Source of the DNA: a virus
Strand: one strand, 5' to 3'
IMG/VR virus record: IMGVR_UViG_3300043464_002365
Location: 1 to 64,000 of that record
DNA: 64,000 nt
Shown here piece by piece: positions 51,301 to 64,000 of the stretch. Both the position numbers and the translations under genes were made by a program. The notes beneath the pieces were generated by a model that did not search any database, was not told the origin of the DNA, and worked only from the letters and a program-made list of their open reading frames with translations. Numbering within the stretch: the stretch's first letter is position 1; each line of letters begins with the position of its first letter.

Positions 51301-54300
51301 AGAACGCTCTCCTTTTGTAACGTATTGTGAAACGGTAGCAACGGATGCAGACGTATGGAGTAGTGTACGCTAGGGAGCAGTAGAAAGGCCGCCAGTGGTT
51401 TTGGGGCTGCGGTATATGCTCCGAAATGTGGCGCTAAAAATGATACAGAATTTTCACTTTCCTAAGTATAAATACTCACCAATTGCACAAATGTTCTTGT
51501 GCTTTTAATTCGCGCCACCAAGTATGTGACCGCCCTTGTCCGCGTTGGCAAGGAAGTTGTCCTGGCCACCAATATGCATTTTTAGAAACGTTTTGAGAAG
51601 CTTCTAGTACCATAAGATTTGCTGGTACATGCAAGCCACAAACGAAATCATTTTGCAATGGCACGATATGATCCACATGGAAAGACTGATCAGTAGCTTG
51701 TTCGAGCCATTCAGCGTGAAGATAATGAGCCTGCATTTGTTTTCTCATCTCACCCTTTCTAGCCCACGCGGGGCAAGCATTAAGTTTTTGAGCTTCTCTT
51801 AAGCGACTTTTAGCACGCTCTTTGCCAGGGTTTTCTTTTCTCCAGCGTTTAACTCTTGCTCTGACAGTTTCTGCGCAACGTTTTCCATATTCACGATTCC
51901 TAATGCGTTCTTTTTCACGATTTGCTTCTCTATAAGCTGCCCGTGATTTTTTATTGCAAGCTATGCACTCATTGCTTTTTCCGTCTGTCAGCTTGATGTC
52001 GCGATAGAACTCCGTAAATGCTTTGAATGTCCTGCATTTAACACAGGCCTTAATTCCACTCATCACTTTGAAACTGCTCTGTAAATTTTAACCGGCAAAA
52101 CCCAGCGGCACTATGCCGAAAGCAAGTCGAAGACGCCGCTTGAGGCATCTCTAGAGATCTCAGACAATTAGCTAGACCAATGGAGGCGCCCAAGCGCCGT
52201 AATGACGAACAAAGGCCAGTACAAGACAATTCGCACCCTCTCTTCTCCATTGTTTTCTTTCTGTGAAAGGCGGCCCTAAGGCCGCTGCTCTAGCTTTTTT
52301 GTATTGCCACTGTTTTTTAGCCTTTCCCCGGCAGCGACCACAATTTCAGCGACCCATCACATAAGTCTGGGACAGCTTTTCTAGTACGGGCCTTTTATTT
52401 TCGCCGCTTGTCTAGATGCCTCGCCCTTGGGGGCTCAGCGTGTCTAGCTTTTCGCGGCTAGTTGGGCCTTTTGTCAGTAGACGCTCCGCCCTTGGGGGCT
52501 ACGCTCGCTTGATGCGCTGACTGAAGGAGCGTCGTCTAGCCAGGAAGCTGCATCTAGCCCGTATGAGGCAGCAGCTTCGCTTACGTCTATCGTAACTCAC
52601 GCTGTTGGGAGTTGTTTTGTCCCTGTTGTCCCGATCCTGTTATGATGAGGGCTCTCAGCGGAGCAAGCATGGTCCAGCCAAAGGAAAAGAAGCGCAAAAC
52701 AGAGGGCTGGGTGTATTTCGTTCAATGGGCGAGCATGCCCTATCACGTGAAAATCGGCTTCTCCACGTCACCAGGAGAACGCTTCGCATCGTTCCTCACG
52801 TCATCGCCAGACACGCTGATCGTCGTCAAGGCTTTTGAAGCCAATCGAGACGATGAGCAGGATCTTCACGAGCGTTTTGACAATTCTCGCCATGCTGGCG
52901 AATGGTTCCACCTTTCCATGGCAATCAAAAAATATCTTGAGAATGAAGCTCCTTGTCAAACGCTGGAGGCGAAGATTAAATTTGGCAATAGGAACGAAAG
53001 TCGCATTCAGTGGACGCCAATGCGACCAGGGCTGGCTCAGTCTCTCGAAAAGCTGCATCAAGAGAAACGCCTGCCTCGCTATGTGAAGAATGCTCGAACG
53101 TTTGTGCTGTGGGCCATTGGAGACATTGAGGCTTGTGATTATTTTGCCACTTCCAATGCCATTATTCACCACGAAGCCAATCGTGACGCCTATCAAGCCA
53201 AAACTGTTTATAACCAACTGATTGCGCTGGAGGAAGAGGAAATGATTATGAAAAAGCCTGGCAAAACATTTGCCTTGCTTCCGAAAGGAGAGAGTGAGCT
53301 AATTGCAGCAGAGAAGGAGAATGCGAAGAAACGCAAAAGCGCACGAAGCTTAAGGCTTGATTAAAAAGAAAGTTTGTATTAAATGCTGCTTTTCTTTCCA
53401 TGGAAAAGAACTAGCGTGAGATGATCTTCGCAAAGCTTCTATGTGGGGCCTTCCTGATCGCCAGCCATTTAATATTGGCCCGTATAAATTGTGGCCATGT
53501 TTTAGCAAGCCAGAATTTCAATGGTTTTCTGCTATTGATGGCAAGCCTTATTATTTTCGTACGACCAACGAAGCTAAATTATTTATTAAGGACTTGCTGG
53601 CCATGGACGATGCAGAAGGGCTTTGCGACTAAGACCGTTTGCGCTAGCCTGCCTTAGTTGATTCTCGGGGGACCATGGTCCCCTTTTGTCGTCTTATGAA
53701 GCTGAAGGAAAAGGCAAAATGTGAGCCGATTGCCCGGACGGGGCGCGTGCAAAACTGGATGGATGATCCTGATGGGCGTCTTCCGGTGAGCTGCGCCGTA
53801 ATGGTCGTAGATGATTCAATGGAAGGGCCGAATGGTATTGAAGCATCATGGCGCTTCACTTCTCATGGTCTTCGTAATGGTGCCGGCGTAGCTATTCATC
53901 TTTCCAATCTTCGTCCTCGTGGTCAAGAGAATGGTAAAGGCCTCACTGCATCTGGCCCTTGTTCTTTTGGCAAGATTTATTCCACTCTTAATGAAGTGAT
54001 TCGTCGCGGCGGGAAATTTAAGAACGGCGCGGTTGTTTTACATCTTGATTACGACCATCCCGACGCCATGGAATTTGTTTCCATGACCAGGGCGGAATTG
54101 CAATGGGCAAAGCGTGCCATCAATGTTGATGAGCAATTCTTTGAGAAGACCACTCCAGAATTTCGCGCTGCATTGATTAAGGCGATTGGCAATGGTGATG
54201 TGTGGCTAGTAAAAAAGAAATACAACGCCAAGGGGGAACGCGTTTATTTTCAAGTTTGTCTGGAGGTAGCAATGCCTTCTCGTGGAACTTGCCTGCTTGA

Positions 54301-57300
54301 ACATGTAAATATGGGCGCTTGCTCCATTGATAATCTTGAAGGCGCATTTATTGCTGGCATGACAGAATTGTGCCAGCTTCATGCTCGCACTGGTGTAGGC
54401 AAAAGCAGCGAATACCTTTCGCCGGAAGTTGACAAACAAGTTGGTCTCGGCGTGCTGGGCCTGGCCAATTTTCTTTCCATCCATGGAATTAGCTACAAAG
54501 AGTTTGGCGAAGCCCTTGATGCTTTCCTGATGGACGATCCACATCCCTGGGCGCATTATTGGACAGATACCGTGGCCGGAAAAGCCGTCCACGCTCTGTA
54601 TAAGGGCATTGATAGCGCTGCTGACATTGCTCGTGAGCATGGAATGGAACGGGCTTTTGCCATTGCTCCTACTGCATCATGCTCCTATCGCTACCTCGAC
54701 ACTCGTGGCTTTACGACAGCCCCTGAAATCGCTCCTCCCATTGATCGCCTTGTGGATCGCGACAGCGAAACCATGGGCGTTGAGCGCTTTGAATATGGTC
54801 CGGTGGAAATCGCAGAGGAGGTGGGCTGGACTGCTTTCCGTAAAGTAGCAGATGGCATTTGCACTCTTCTCCATCGCACTGGCTTGTTCCATGGTTATTC
54901 CATGAACTGGTGGTCTGACATGGTTTCTTGCGACGAAGCTTTTATCAGGGAATGGCTTGACAGTCCTCAAACTTCTGTTTATTACGCTCTTCAAGTGCAA
55001 GCTGGCACTCAGGCTAAAGACGATGTTGGAGTAGACTTGGAAGAAAGTCTGAGCGATTTCTTCTCTATTGAAGAGACAGAAAGCTGCTCACTGGACGGAG
55101 GATTCTGCGCAGCATGTGCTGAGTAGTCTCCGTAAATTAATGGGCAGCTTTTGCTGCCCTTTGTTGTCTCTTTTCACCATCGTTTTGTAATTAAAATGGC
55201 AGTTCTGGATTATTTTTCGGCAGTTGCTCGTAAGCGCCCTTGGGATGCAGTGCCTGTAACCAAGGGCGAATTTGTTGCCGGTTCGGAAGAAACTATTTTC
55301 CGGGCTTTGGCTATTCGTCATCTTGAACTGCCCGTGAAGGACATGCTGCTGGAAGGGCTTCAGCGCGAGCTTCCTAATACGCCTGGCCTCATTGAGAGCA
55401 TTGAAAGCAACATGACCGATGAGGAGCGGCATGACAGGGCTCTTGGCTTTGTCACCGATGCCCATGGCGTAGACGAAAAGGCCGAAAAGGAAGCCTTTAA
55501 GATTCGCCAAGCATGGATTGATCACCCCGCCCACCCTATTGCAAAAGTGGCAACTATTGAGCGGAGCCTATTCTTCACTATTCTTCCTTTCTTCCGGTTC
55601 AACGGAGACAAAGGACTGCGCACAGTGGCGAGCGACATCTCTAGGGATGAAATTTGCCACTCGTTTTGTAATACTAAAATCTGTGAAGAAGCCGGTGAAA
55701 AATATGGCGAGAGCTTGAACAAGCTTCGCAAGATGACAGCACTGTGGATTTATGACAAACTTGGTTCTTCGTCCAATAAATATCTGGACAAAGATTTTTG
55801 GTTGCGTCAAAGCGATGCGCTGTTCGTAAGCGGCAAGGCGCCTGAACTTAACGAAACAAGGGCTAGTACGATGCCCAGCTTTTTTGAATGTAATGCGCTA
55901 AATTTGCCACAATATGGTTGAGCAGGCCTTCCCGACTTATCTCGGCAGGGTTTGATGCTATATTGACCAAGTTCCCGCTCTGCGTTAGCATCGGGCAGAT
56001 AGAGCCTAAGCCTCTGAAGCGATTAGCACTTGTTAATCGCTTCACGCTTAGGCCATCACCTCCCTCCATTGCTCTGTCGATGGAGAGCAGCCAGTTCTGA
56101 GGTCCGACGTTAGTTCGGGGTGCCTTTCCTGGTTTGCGTGATTCGCCCCCAAGCTTAGCTCTCAAACGGAAACCAATTTGTTGGCGCCAACAAAATGGTC
56201 TCTAGAGATGATGCTCAAACAGGGGGCTCCCGGCCCTGAAGTGTTGGTACACGCTAGGCAGATAGCCTAGAATTCCGTGGTTCGATTCCCGGCAGCGCCT
56301 TATGGCTCGCTATCGCATTATTGAGAAGCCTTCTTTTGCGGATCCAAGCAAGCCCGTTTTTACAGTGGAGAAGAAGGTTTGGTTCTGGTGGGAATACGCT
56401 GGGCTATTTTGCACGTTTGCGGAAGCCTTTAAGCGTGGGCTTGAGCTGCAAGAAGCCGATAGGAAAGGCGTGGTAAAAACCAGAGTGGTGGAAGAGTTCA
56501 ACTAATGATTCCGACTCCTGACCGTGAATTGGTGCTGCGATGGATGGAAAGCAGTGGAGGCTTTGATGTGGTTGATATTGTTCAGCAAGTTGCCACAAAA
56601 GCCGCTGCTTGGGGATGGATACAGGCCGAGCCAGGCAAGACCACAAGGATAAGCGATCGCCCTAATCACTTAAGAATTGGTGATGTATGGGAATTTGAGA
56701 CAGAGGTAAAAGAGAAGGGAAAAATGAAGCCCAAGACAATGCAATGGCGCGTTGTTCAATGGCACCCTGGAGAGATGGCTTGGCAGCTTCAATCGTTAGA
56801 CGGAAAATATTTTGAGTATCTATTAACGCATGCTCCTCAGTATGAGGATATGAAATTTATCTGCGCCGGAGAAATGCAATGAGTGCCTTCGTCATCGCAG
56901 ACACCCATTTCGGGCACGTCAAAAGCTTGTCTTTCATCACGCCTGACGGTTCCCCATTGCGTCCGTTTTCTTCATGCGAGGAAATGGACGAAACCATGGT
57001 GGAACGATGGAACGCAAAAGTAGGCAAGCGTGATACGATTTACCACCTTGGTGACGTGGTCATTCCTCGCGCAAGCTTAAAGATTCTGGATCGTCTCAAT
57101 GGAAGAAAGATTCTCATTCGCGGAAATCACGACTTGGGGCGCTTGTCTGATTTCTCAAAGTATTTTGAGGACGTAAGAGGAGCGTTCTTTCATAATGGTG
57201 ATTCCACCATGAGAGGAGGCCTAATCTTCACTCATATTCCCGTCCACCCATCGTGCCTTCAAGGGCATTATTTGGGAAATGTACATGGCCATCTCCATTG

Positions 57301-60300
57301 TCATCAAATCATCACTGACGGGCAAGTAGACAGGCGGTATTTCAATGCCTGCGTCGAACGCAACAATTTTGCTCCTGTAGCATTTGAAGATATAAAAGCC
57401 TTCTTTAAGGGCGATGACGGAACGCAGAACGTTCAACACGCCCCTGCGTGAGCCGCTCAATCCCATCATTTATCAATCGTTGCGGGCTATTGACTGGCAC
57501 AATGCCCAGTATTTTCTCACCATGGACCAGTGGCATCTTGAAAAAGCTGCCATCATTAGGCAGTATGTAACAGAACTAAAGGCTTGGATTTATGAGCAGG
57601 AAGAGTGCGTGGAGAATTTGGGCAAAGGCTTTGGGAGAAAAGGCAAGCAAGCATGATCACGAAGCAGACAAAGTGGCGCTGATTCGCACATTGATCTTCG
57701 CATCGTATTTAATCACTAATATTGCCATCGTGACCAACGCTTGGCGGCATTGGGAGAAGCAACCTTTGAGTTGTATTCAGGCAATAAAAAAGGGAGCTTA
57801 AGCTCCCTTCAGGAAAGGCCGAGGAGTAGAGCTAGGAAAACAAGTCCTCCTCCTTTGTGTTCTTTATTCTTCTGTTGCTTTTGCCTTTTGCGAGAGTCGC
57901 GCGAACACTGACGCAGCATAGACATCTTGCCGCCACGTTTTCGTGGTTGCAAAGGGCGAAATTTTCGTGCCATGGAAAGACGAGGAAAAGGGGGGCTTAC
58001 GCCCCTGCGACATTACAACAAGACTCGCGCCATGTCAAAACCAATGAGGCTTGGGCACGTAAGCGACGCCACGATAAACGAGGCTTGCATGTTGTGCTTC
58101 ACGCAGGCGAGCTGCTTTCTCAAGCTGTCGCTTGATGAGGGCGAGTGGGTTCATGATGGTTCCCGATGATGCTGGTCCCGTTCCGTACCAGCTAGTCATG
58201 CGCCCCTTGAGGGGTGAACGTACCATCAGTGTAGCAAAGGGGAGGCTAGAGGAAGTTGAGGGCGCCGAGCGGGGCTTCAGTCCGCTTTTGTACGACATTT
58301 CAGAGCAGGTCGGCCTGCTCCCCTCTTCCCCTGGGGGAACAATGGCGCCTGAAACCATTGTTCCTTTTGAACTAACGCTGGCCAGCGTGCTTCGCGAAAG
58401 CTCCAAAAGCATAGCATGGTTTCGTGGGTTCAAACGTCATATTCTCTACAGGATTGATCTTGGGGATGGGCGCGGCAGTAGTCATCAAAGCTGTCCTCTC
58501 CATCGTGAACAGCCTGTTCAAGCAAGGCAATTTGCTTAATGCGTTTGATGTGCGCCTGAAGCTTTGGCAGGAGAGTGGGCACGTAAAGATGTTCAGCAGC
58601 AAGAAGCTGCAAAGCAGTTTGTCTGTTTGAACTGCCGCATTCAAGCAGGGACACAAGAAACTTTGCCTCCTGCATAGTTAAATCGTTGCTCTTCATTCCA
58701 TAGCAGAACTATTGTTTGAAAATCATACTAGGAGATAAGGCTTTCAATCCAGCCAATGTCATCATCTTTACTTGCGGCAAGAATGGCACCTGCCATTGCA
58801 AACGCTAAGTCATCAATTCCAGAAGCTTTACCGCCAGTCACGCTCCATTGTCCACTGGGCTTGTAGATAACAGTGAGGTTTTTGAGCTGCATAATTGCTT
58901 TTTCATGGCGATATAAATTAATTTGTCCTGCATTGAACAATTCTCGCATCTTGCTGAATGCTTTCATCTTGGAGCTAACAGTCCAAGTGAGTTCCGTGAT
59001 GGGAAGGTCGCTTGCCAAGCTTTGAATGGTGCCAGCGCTGTTGAACTGGTCCATCACAATGGTGTCGAAGACGTACAGACGGTGCTGCTCTTTAATCCAA
59101 TCTTCCACTGCATTAATATTCACCTCCATTCTTCCATTGATTTCAAAATCAGCCACGAAAGAGTGGAATTTGTCAACGACTAGCGTGCCGTTTTCGTAAT
59201 GCACAATACAAGCAGTGTAGTCGTCACGGCCAACGCCACCACGGGCGGGGTCAAGGGCAAGAACGTAAGCGCCTTGGAATTCAGGACGGGGAGGCAGGGC
59301 TGCACGCATGTCGTCAATACATGCGTCAACAACATCGCTGGCAACGAGGGCGGAGAGATTGGTAGTAAACTGAGCTGCATATTCCACCTTAAATTTTTCA
59401 GGATCTCGCGCTCTTTCGGCGTCAAGAAAGTCCTGGGAAATATTAGGATTCATCACCCAAGTTGGATGATTCTCAGCAATCATAAATGGAAATCTTCCAG
59501 AACTTGCCTCTTGGAAGTGCTGATAAAAAATACCACCGTCTAACCATGGAGAAGAAAGCTCAAGAATGCGTCCTTTGCCGCCAAACTGAGCGATGGCGGG
59601 TGAAAGTGCGTCATAAATGCCCCTGCCGCCGCTATTTGCGTCTCCTTCGGTGGCGAAGGCAAGCTCGTCAAATACAGCGCCTGCGCAAGCTAGGCCGCGA
59701 GCAGCGCGTCCAGATGTAGGCACCGCCTTGAACACGCATCCATTGCTGATTTCAATGATGTCCGCAGTTTCGCGGACAATCTCTTGGGCAAAGGGGCTAT
59801 CAAGAATTAATTGACGGATGTTATTTAATGCAATACGCGCCTGGTCTTGCGAGTTGGCCACCGCAACAATGTACCATTTTTCGCCCTTTCTCACCTTGCG
59901 CCTGTAATCTTCTTCAAGTACAAAGCACATGTAAACGCAAGCGACTGCCGCCATTAGTGTTTTGCCACTACGTCTTCCCAGTGCCCACACTGCAGTGGAT
60001 ATTCCAGGGCGGAAAAAATTATCAAGAAGCTCTGCTTGTTTTGGATAAAGAGAAAGCTTTAGCGCGTGACGCGCAAAGTCTGAGCATCGCAGTGTCATTT
60101 TAATTGTTGCAAATTTGAGCCTTCCATCCACGATGCACGTTACGATCTCCCCGTGCTACCGCCCTTATTGCGCGAGGATCAAGGCCGTGCTCGTTGCAGA
60201 AGGCAGACAATCGTTCTGGGGTGTGAATTTCCCCAGCAGGACTAATAAGTCTATAAATATGTCTTGCGCGTGAAAGTGATAATTTTTCTTTTGTTTCTTC

Positions 60301-63300
60301 CGAGGTTACGCGACCCATTCCAGCAAGCGCGATTTTGCGCTTATGGTCTTCAGACAGCTCTCTTCCCTTGGCGGCTCTTGATATCTTAAGTCTTGTCTCT
60401 ATCGAGATTTCTCTACCTTTTTGGCTTTGAGACATTTTCTGTCTTGTTTCTTGGCTGCACTTCCTCCCTGTATGCAATTCAATTAGGGCCAGCCTCCTTT
60501 CTTCCGATAGTACAGCCCCCGATGGCCCTTTACCCCCATCGCAAAGGTTGCGAAGAACCCCGCGTCCTTTGTCAATTCGCCCATACAACGCAATGCAGTA
60601 TTTTTCAAGACGAAAAGCTTCCTCCTCTGTTAGACCTTCTTGAATGAAAACAATAAATTCTTTAGAACGCGGGGCTTTAATGGTTCTTTTATTGGAAAAA
60701 GCCCTCCTATCTTTGCCTTTACCGATGTAATACGGAGTGTACTTTGCGCCAAACGAAGAGTCGCTGCTCCTCAAATAAGCGTAAACATAATAAGGGCAAT
60801 CAGACTTTTTCATTGATAACAAGAGAGGAGATGTCGCGCAGTTCATGCTGCGGCACGAAATAAGCAGGACGCCCTTTGGCAGGGTCCGCCCAATACCGAG
60901 GCTGCATCGCGTCTTGACCTAGGCACCACCCGCGAATAATAATATCTTCTTCGATGGTGACAAGAACTAGTTTCTTCCGAGGATTTTCGTCTTTCTGGAC
61001 AATCAGATCGCGGCTGTGTCCTTTTCTGGTTTTTACGTCAATCATGCCAGGCAGATCACAAGATCCCCTCACTGCCATTGTTTCACTGTATAACCAGTTC
61101 TTTAGCCCCAGAAAGGACGCTACAGCCATTTCTCCAGTTGAGCCCAGTACATGAGCCTCCAGCGCCTTGTTTCCAAGCGCGGGAGCGCCATTGCGTCCAC
61201 GAAGGCCGCGCTGCTCATTCAGGGACTGCCTTCTGTGCGCCTCCTTTAAAGCCAATGCTTTCTCTTGTTGTGTCAGGATGACACTGGCCAAGCTTGACAT
61301 GTGAACGCGGCTGATGCGGCCATCATAGCCGCTAGACTCGGTATAAGGCAACCATTGTGGTCAGATGTCAGAAGAAGCAGTAGATCTTGGACATGCAAGA
61401 GCTGATGGTATTCGCTCTGACGGACTCGCGAACGTCTTAACGGGAATGAACACCGCCCGTGACAAAAGCCAATACACTAAAACTACAGCCACTGTTTTTC
61501 TTGCGCAAGAAGAACTAGAAAATCTTTATGGTGAATGGCTTCCTCGTCGTATTGTTGACATTTATGCTGATCAAGCCACTCGCAAAGGCTTCAAAGTATT
61601 GTTTGGCGGAGAAGGCGTTAGGGCCGAAGAAGTGCAGGGCATTGAGCAAGTAATTGAAGACCTATACATCCTTGAACAGCTCAACCTCGCAGCCAAAAAC
61701 TCCCGCCTTTATGGGGGTGCTTGTCTACTTCTTTTTATTGACGATGGGCGTCCCGCTTATATGCCTGTCGATAAACGGAATATCCGTCGCATCGAAGACA
61801 TTGAGTGTTTGGACCGATGGCAAATTGCGCCCGTTATTAATGAAGAAAACCTCTACGACTATTCAAAAGCCAATTATTATCAGATCATCTCTGGTGATTT
61901 AATTAACCAGCCACAGCTCACTTATATCCACAAGGATAGGATTCTTCGCTTTGACGGGGATTGGCTGCCCTATCGCGTTCGGCAAAGGAATTATGGATGG
62001 GGTATGAGCAGCTTGCAAACTGTTTATGACAGCTTCCGCCATTATTGGACTGGCCTGAACTCGGCAGCAACTCTCCTGACGGAGTTTGATATTTTTGTGC
62101 ATAAAGTGAGGGGACTTGCGGCAATGCTTGCTGCTGGCAAGGAAAGCTCCATCCGTGACCGTCTGCAAGTGAACGATATGAGCAAGAGCATTTATCGCGG
62201 CTATGCAATTGACGCTGAGAAAGAAGAGCTGGAATTCATTAGTCGCAACTTTGGTGGCATTGGAGAAATCTTAGAAAAGCTACGCGTTGATATTATTGGC
62301 GCCAGCAAGATTCCTCACACTGTTTTGTTTGGTGAAAGCCCTGGAGGACTGGGCTCTACTGGCCGCAGTGAAGAGCGTGATTTTGCAAAGACACTAGCCG
62401 ATTATCAAAGCGTCCATTTCAAGCGGCCCATCAAAAAGCTGATGGAACTGATCATGCTTAGCAAAGAAGGACCGACCAAAGGAGAATTGCCTGAATCATG
62501 GCGCATCTCCTTTAATCCATTGTTCGAGCTTAATGAGCGCGAAATGGCTGACGTACGGGCGCGTGTGGCGGCTGTAGACGGCCGTTACATCCAGCTTGGC
62601 GTACTGAGTCCCAAGGAGGTGGCGGATGCCCGTTATGGCGGTTCTGAGTGGAGCATGGAGCTTACGCTTGACCCGTCCGTAGTGCGGGAACTTCCCACTC
62701 AAGCCGGGGGTGGTTCCACTCAGGATGGGGGTGGTTCTGGAAAGATGGCAGTGCCTCCTGGTGGCCGCGATCCCATGAATGAGGAGAATGGCACGCTTCC
62801 CATGGACGGGAGCAGGGAAGTGACAGACTCAGCTTCGCTTCATCTGTCGGGCGATCTTGAGAAAGTGCGTGGCGACGTAAAATTCACGGACGAAGCATTG
62901 CATTCACGAGCAGTGAGTGCCGCTAAAGCTAAGTTCAAAGTGTGGCCGTCTGCTTATGCCAGCGGCTACGTCGTGCAACAGTACAAGCAAATGTACAAAA
63001 AGAAGCATGGCTCGCTGAGCGGAGCTTTCAAGAGCGACGAACAGGAGCTTCATGCCGATGATCTTGATAAGTGGTTTAAGGAGAAATGGGTGAGGATTGG
63101 CGCTAATGGCGAAATCCTTGGTCCATGTGGCGCTCGTGAAGAGAAAGAAGGCAAGCCCAAGTGCCTTCCCGAAGCCAAAGCTCAAGCCATGAGCAAAGAA
63201 GAACGGCAAACAATTGTGGCTCGCAAGCGCAAAGCCGATCCCAATCCAGAACGTAAAGGGCCAGCAAAGAATGTCAGCAGCAAAGTGGATGCGCTTGAGC

Positions 63301-64000
63301 CCATGAAAGTGGAAGGTCTCATCCTTTCTGACGTGGACGAAGCATCGCTGATTAGTCCAGAAGACATTGACGCTGCATTGAATCAATGGAAGGAGGAAGC
63401 TCCTGAGCGTTTCAAGGATATTCTGGAGGCTGAAGATGCAAGGCCTGAATGATCTATCAACGTTCGCTGCCGCTCTTGAACTGCGTCTTGATGAATCCTC
63501 ATGGCGCTACGACCCCGTTGCTGGCCGTTATCGCGGAAGTAACGGACGCTTCCTTAGTCAGTCTGCCGTTGAAGCTTTGGTTGATGGTCGAATTAACAAG
63601 CTTGGCACTTTGCTACGTCGTCTTACAAACATGCTTAGCAACGGCGATATTACGCTGGTTCAATGGCAGGAAAGCGTAAGGGAAGCGCTTAAGCTTGCGC
63701 ATGTACAAGCAGCAATCATTGGCAATGGTGGCAGGGACAATATGCAGGCTTCAGACTGGGGCCGCATCGGTCAGCGCCTTCGTGCGGAATACCGTTATCT
63801 GGAGGGTTTTGCTCGCGATCTTCTGGCTGGGAGCATTTCTACTCCCATGGCTATTGCTCGTATCGGCATGTATGCTCAAGCTGTGCGAGGTTCTTACTGG
63901 GAAGGCAGTGCAATTCGTCAAGAGCGACAAGGCTATAGCCTGATGCGCCGTATCCTCGATCCCCAAGCGAAGCATTGCGAGGACTGCGTACGTTTTGCTG

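Overview
This window looks like almost the whole genome of a tailed siphovirus of the lambda/HK97 morphology that infects a cyanobacterium, most likely a picocyanobacterium. Evidence: head, neck, tail-tube, tape-measure and host-specificity genes in siphovirus order; a short class I ribonucleotide reductase pair of the kind known from cyanophages; a ThyX thymidylate synthase; and proteins resembling the DUF4278, DUF5872 and LamG/DUF7483 families, which are typical of cyanobacteria and their phages. The window opens inside the major capsid gene and ends inside the head morphogenesis gene that normally precedes it. If the map is circular or circularly permuted, only a short stretch (rest of the morphogenesis protein, a scaffold or protease, 5' end of the capsid gene) is missing. 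No integrase, repressor/Cro pair, DNA polymerase or RNA polymerase was recognised.

Layout. 1-24650 (+): capsid, head-tail connectors, tail tube, tail chaperones joined by a -1 frameshift, tape measure, tail-tip proteins, a second pair of tube-like proteins, then fibre and lectin-like proteins. 24617-26377 (-): lysis cassette with a glucosaminidase/L,D-transpeptidase-fold lysin and two small membrane proteins. 26943-33997 (-): nucleotide and recombination operon (DUF3310, ThyX, Dcd, two PD-(D/E)XK nucleases, an SSB-like protein, a Sak3/DUF1071-type annealing protein, a ribbon-helix-helix regulator), probably read from a good promoter at about 34.03-34.05 kb and ended by a terminator at 26.9 kb. 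34142-36190 (+): primase-helicase, followed by stacked terminators.

36.9-48.2 kb (+) holds about thirty small accessory genes, often coupled by ATGA or TAATG overlaps and separated by GC hairpins; a putative terminase small subunit, an RlpA-like secreted protein, a HicA-fold protein and a DUF3293 protein stand out. 48.2-49.3 kb is non-coding and packed with tandem repeats and palindromes and is the best candidate for a replication origin or partition/control region. 49.3-51.2 kb is a three-gene island with extreme CTC/GAG codon use. 51.2-56.3 kb carries endonucleases, the RNR genes and a structured intergenic region ending in a tRNA-like element. 56.3-58.7 kb has small genes on both strands, including a phosphoesterase. 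58.7-64 kb holds terminase (-), a GIY-YIG homing endonuclease and a nuclease-like protein (-), then portal and head morphogenesis genes (+).

Five homing-type endonucleases are scattered through the window. Many starts were moved inward from the longest open frame, using overlaps with upstream genes, hairpins that would lie inside the frame, and family homology. Protein family names come from reading the translations, not from database searches.
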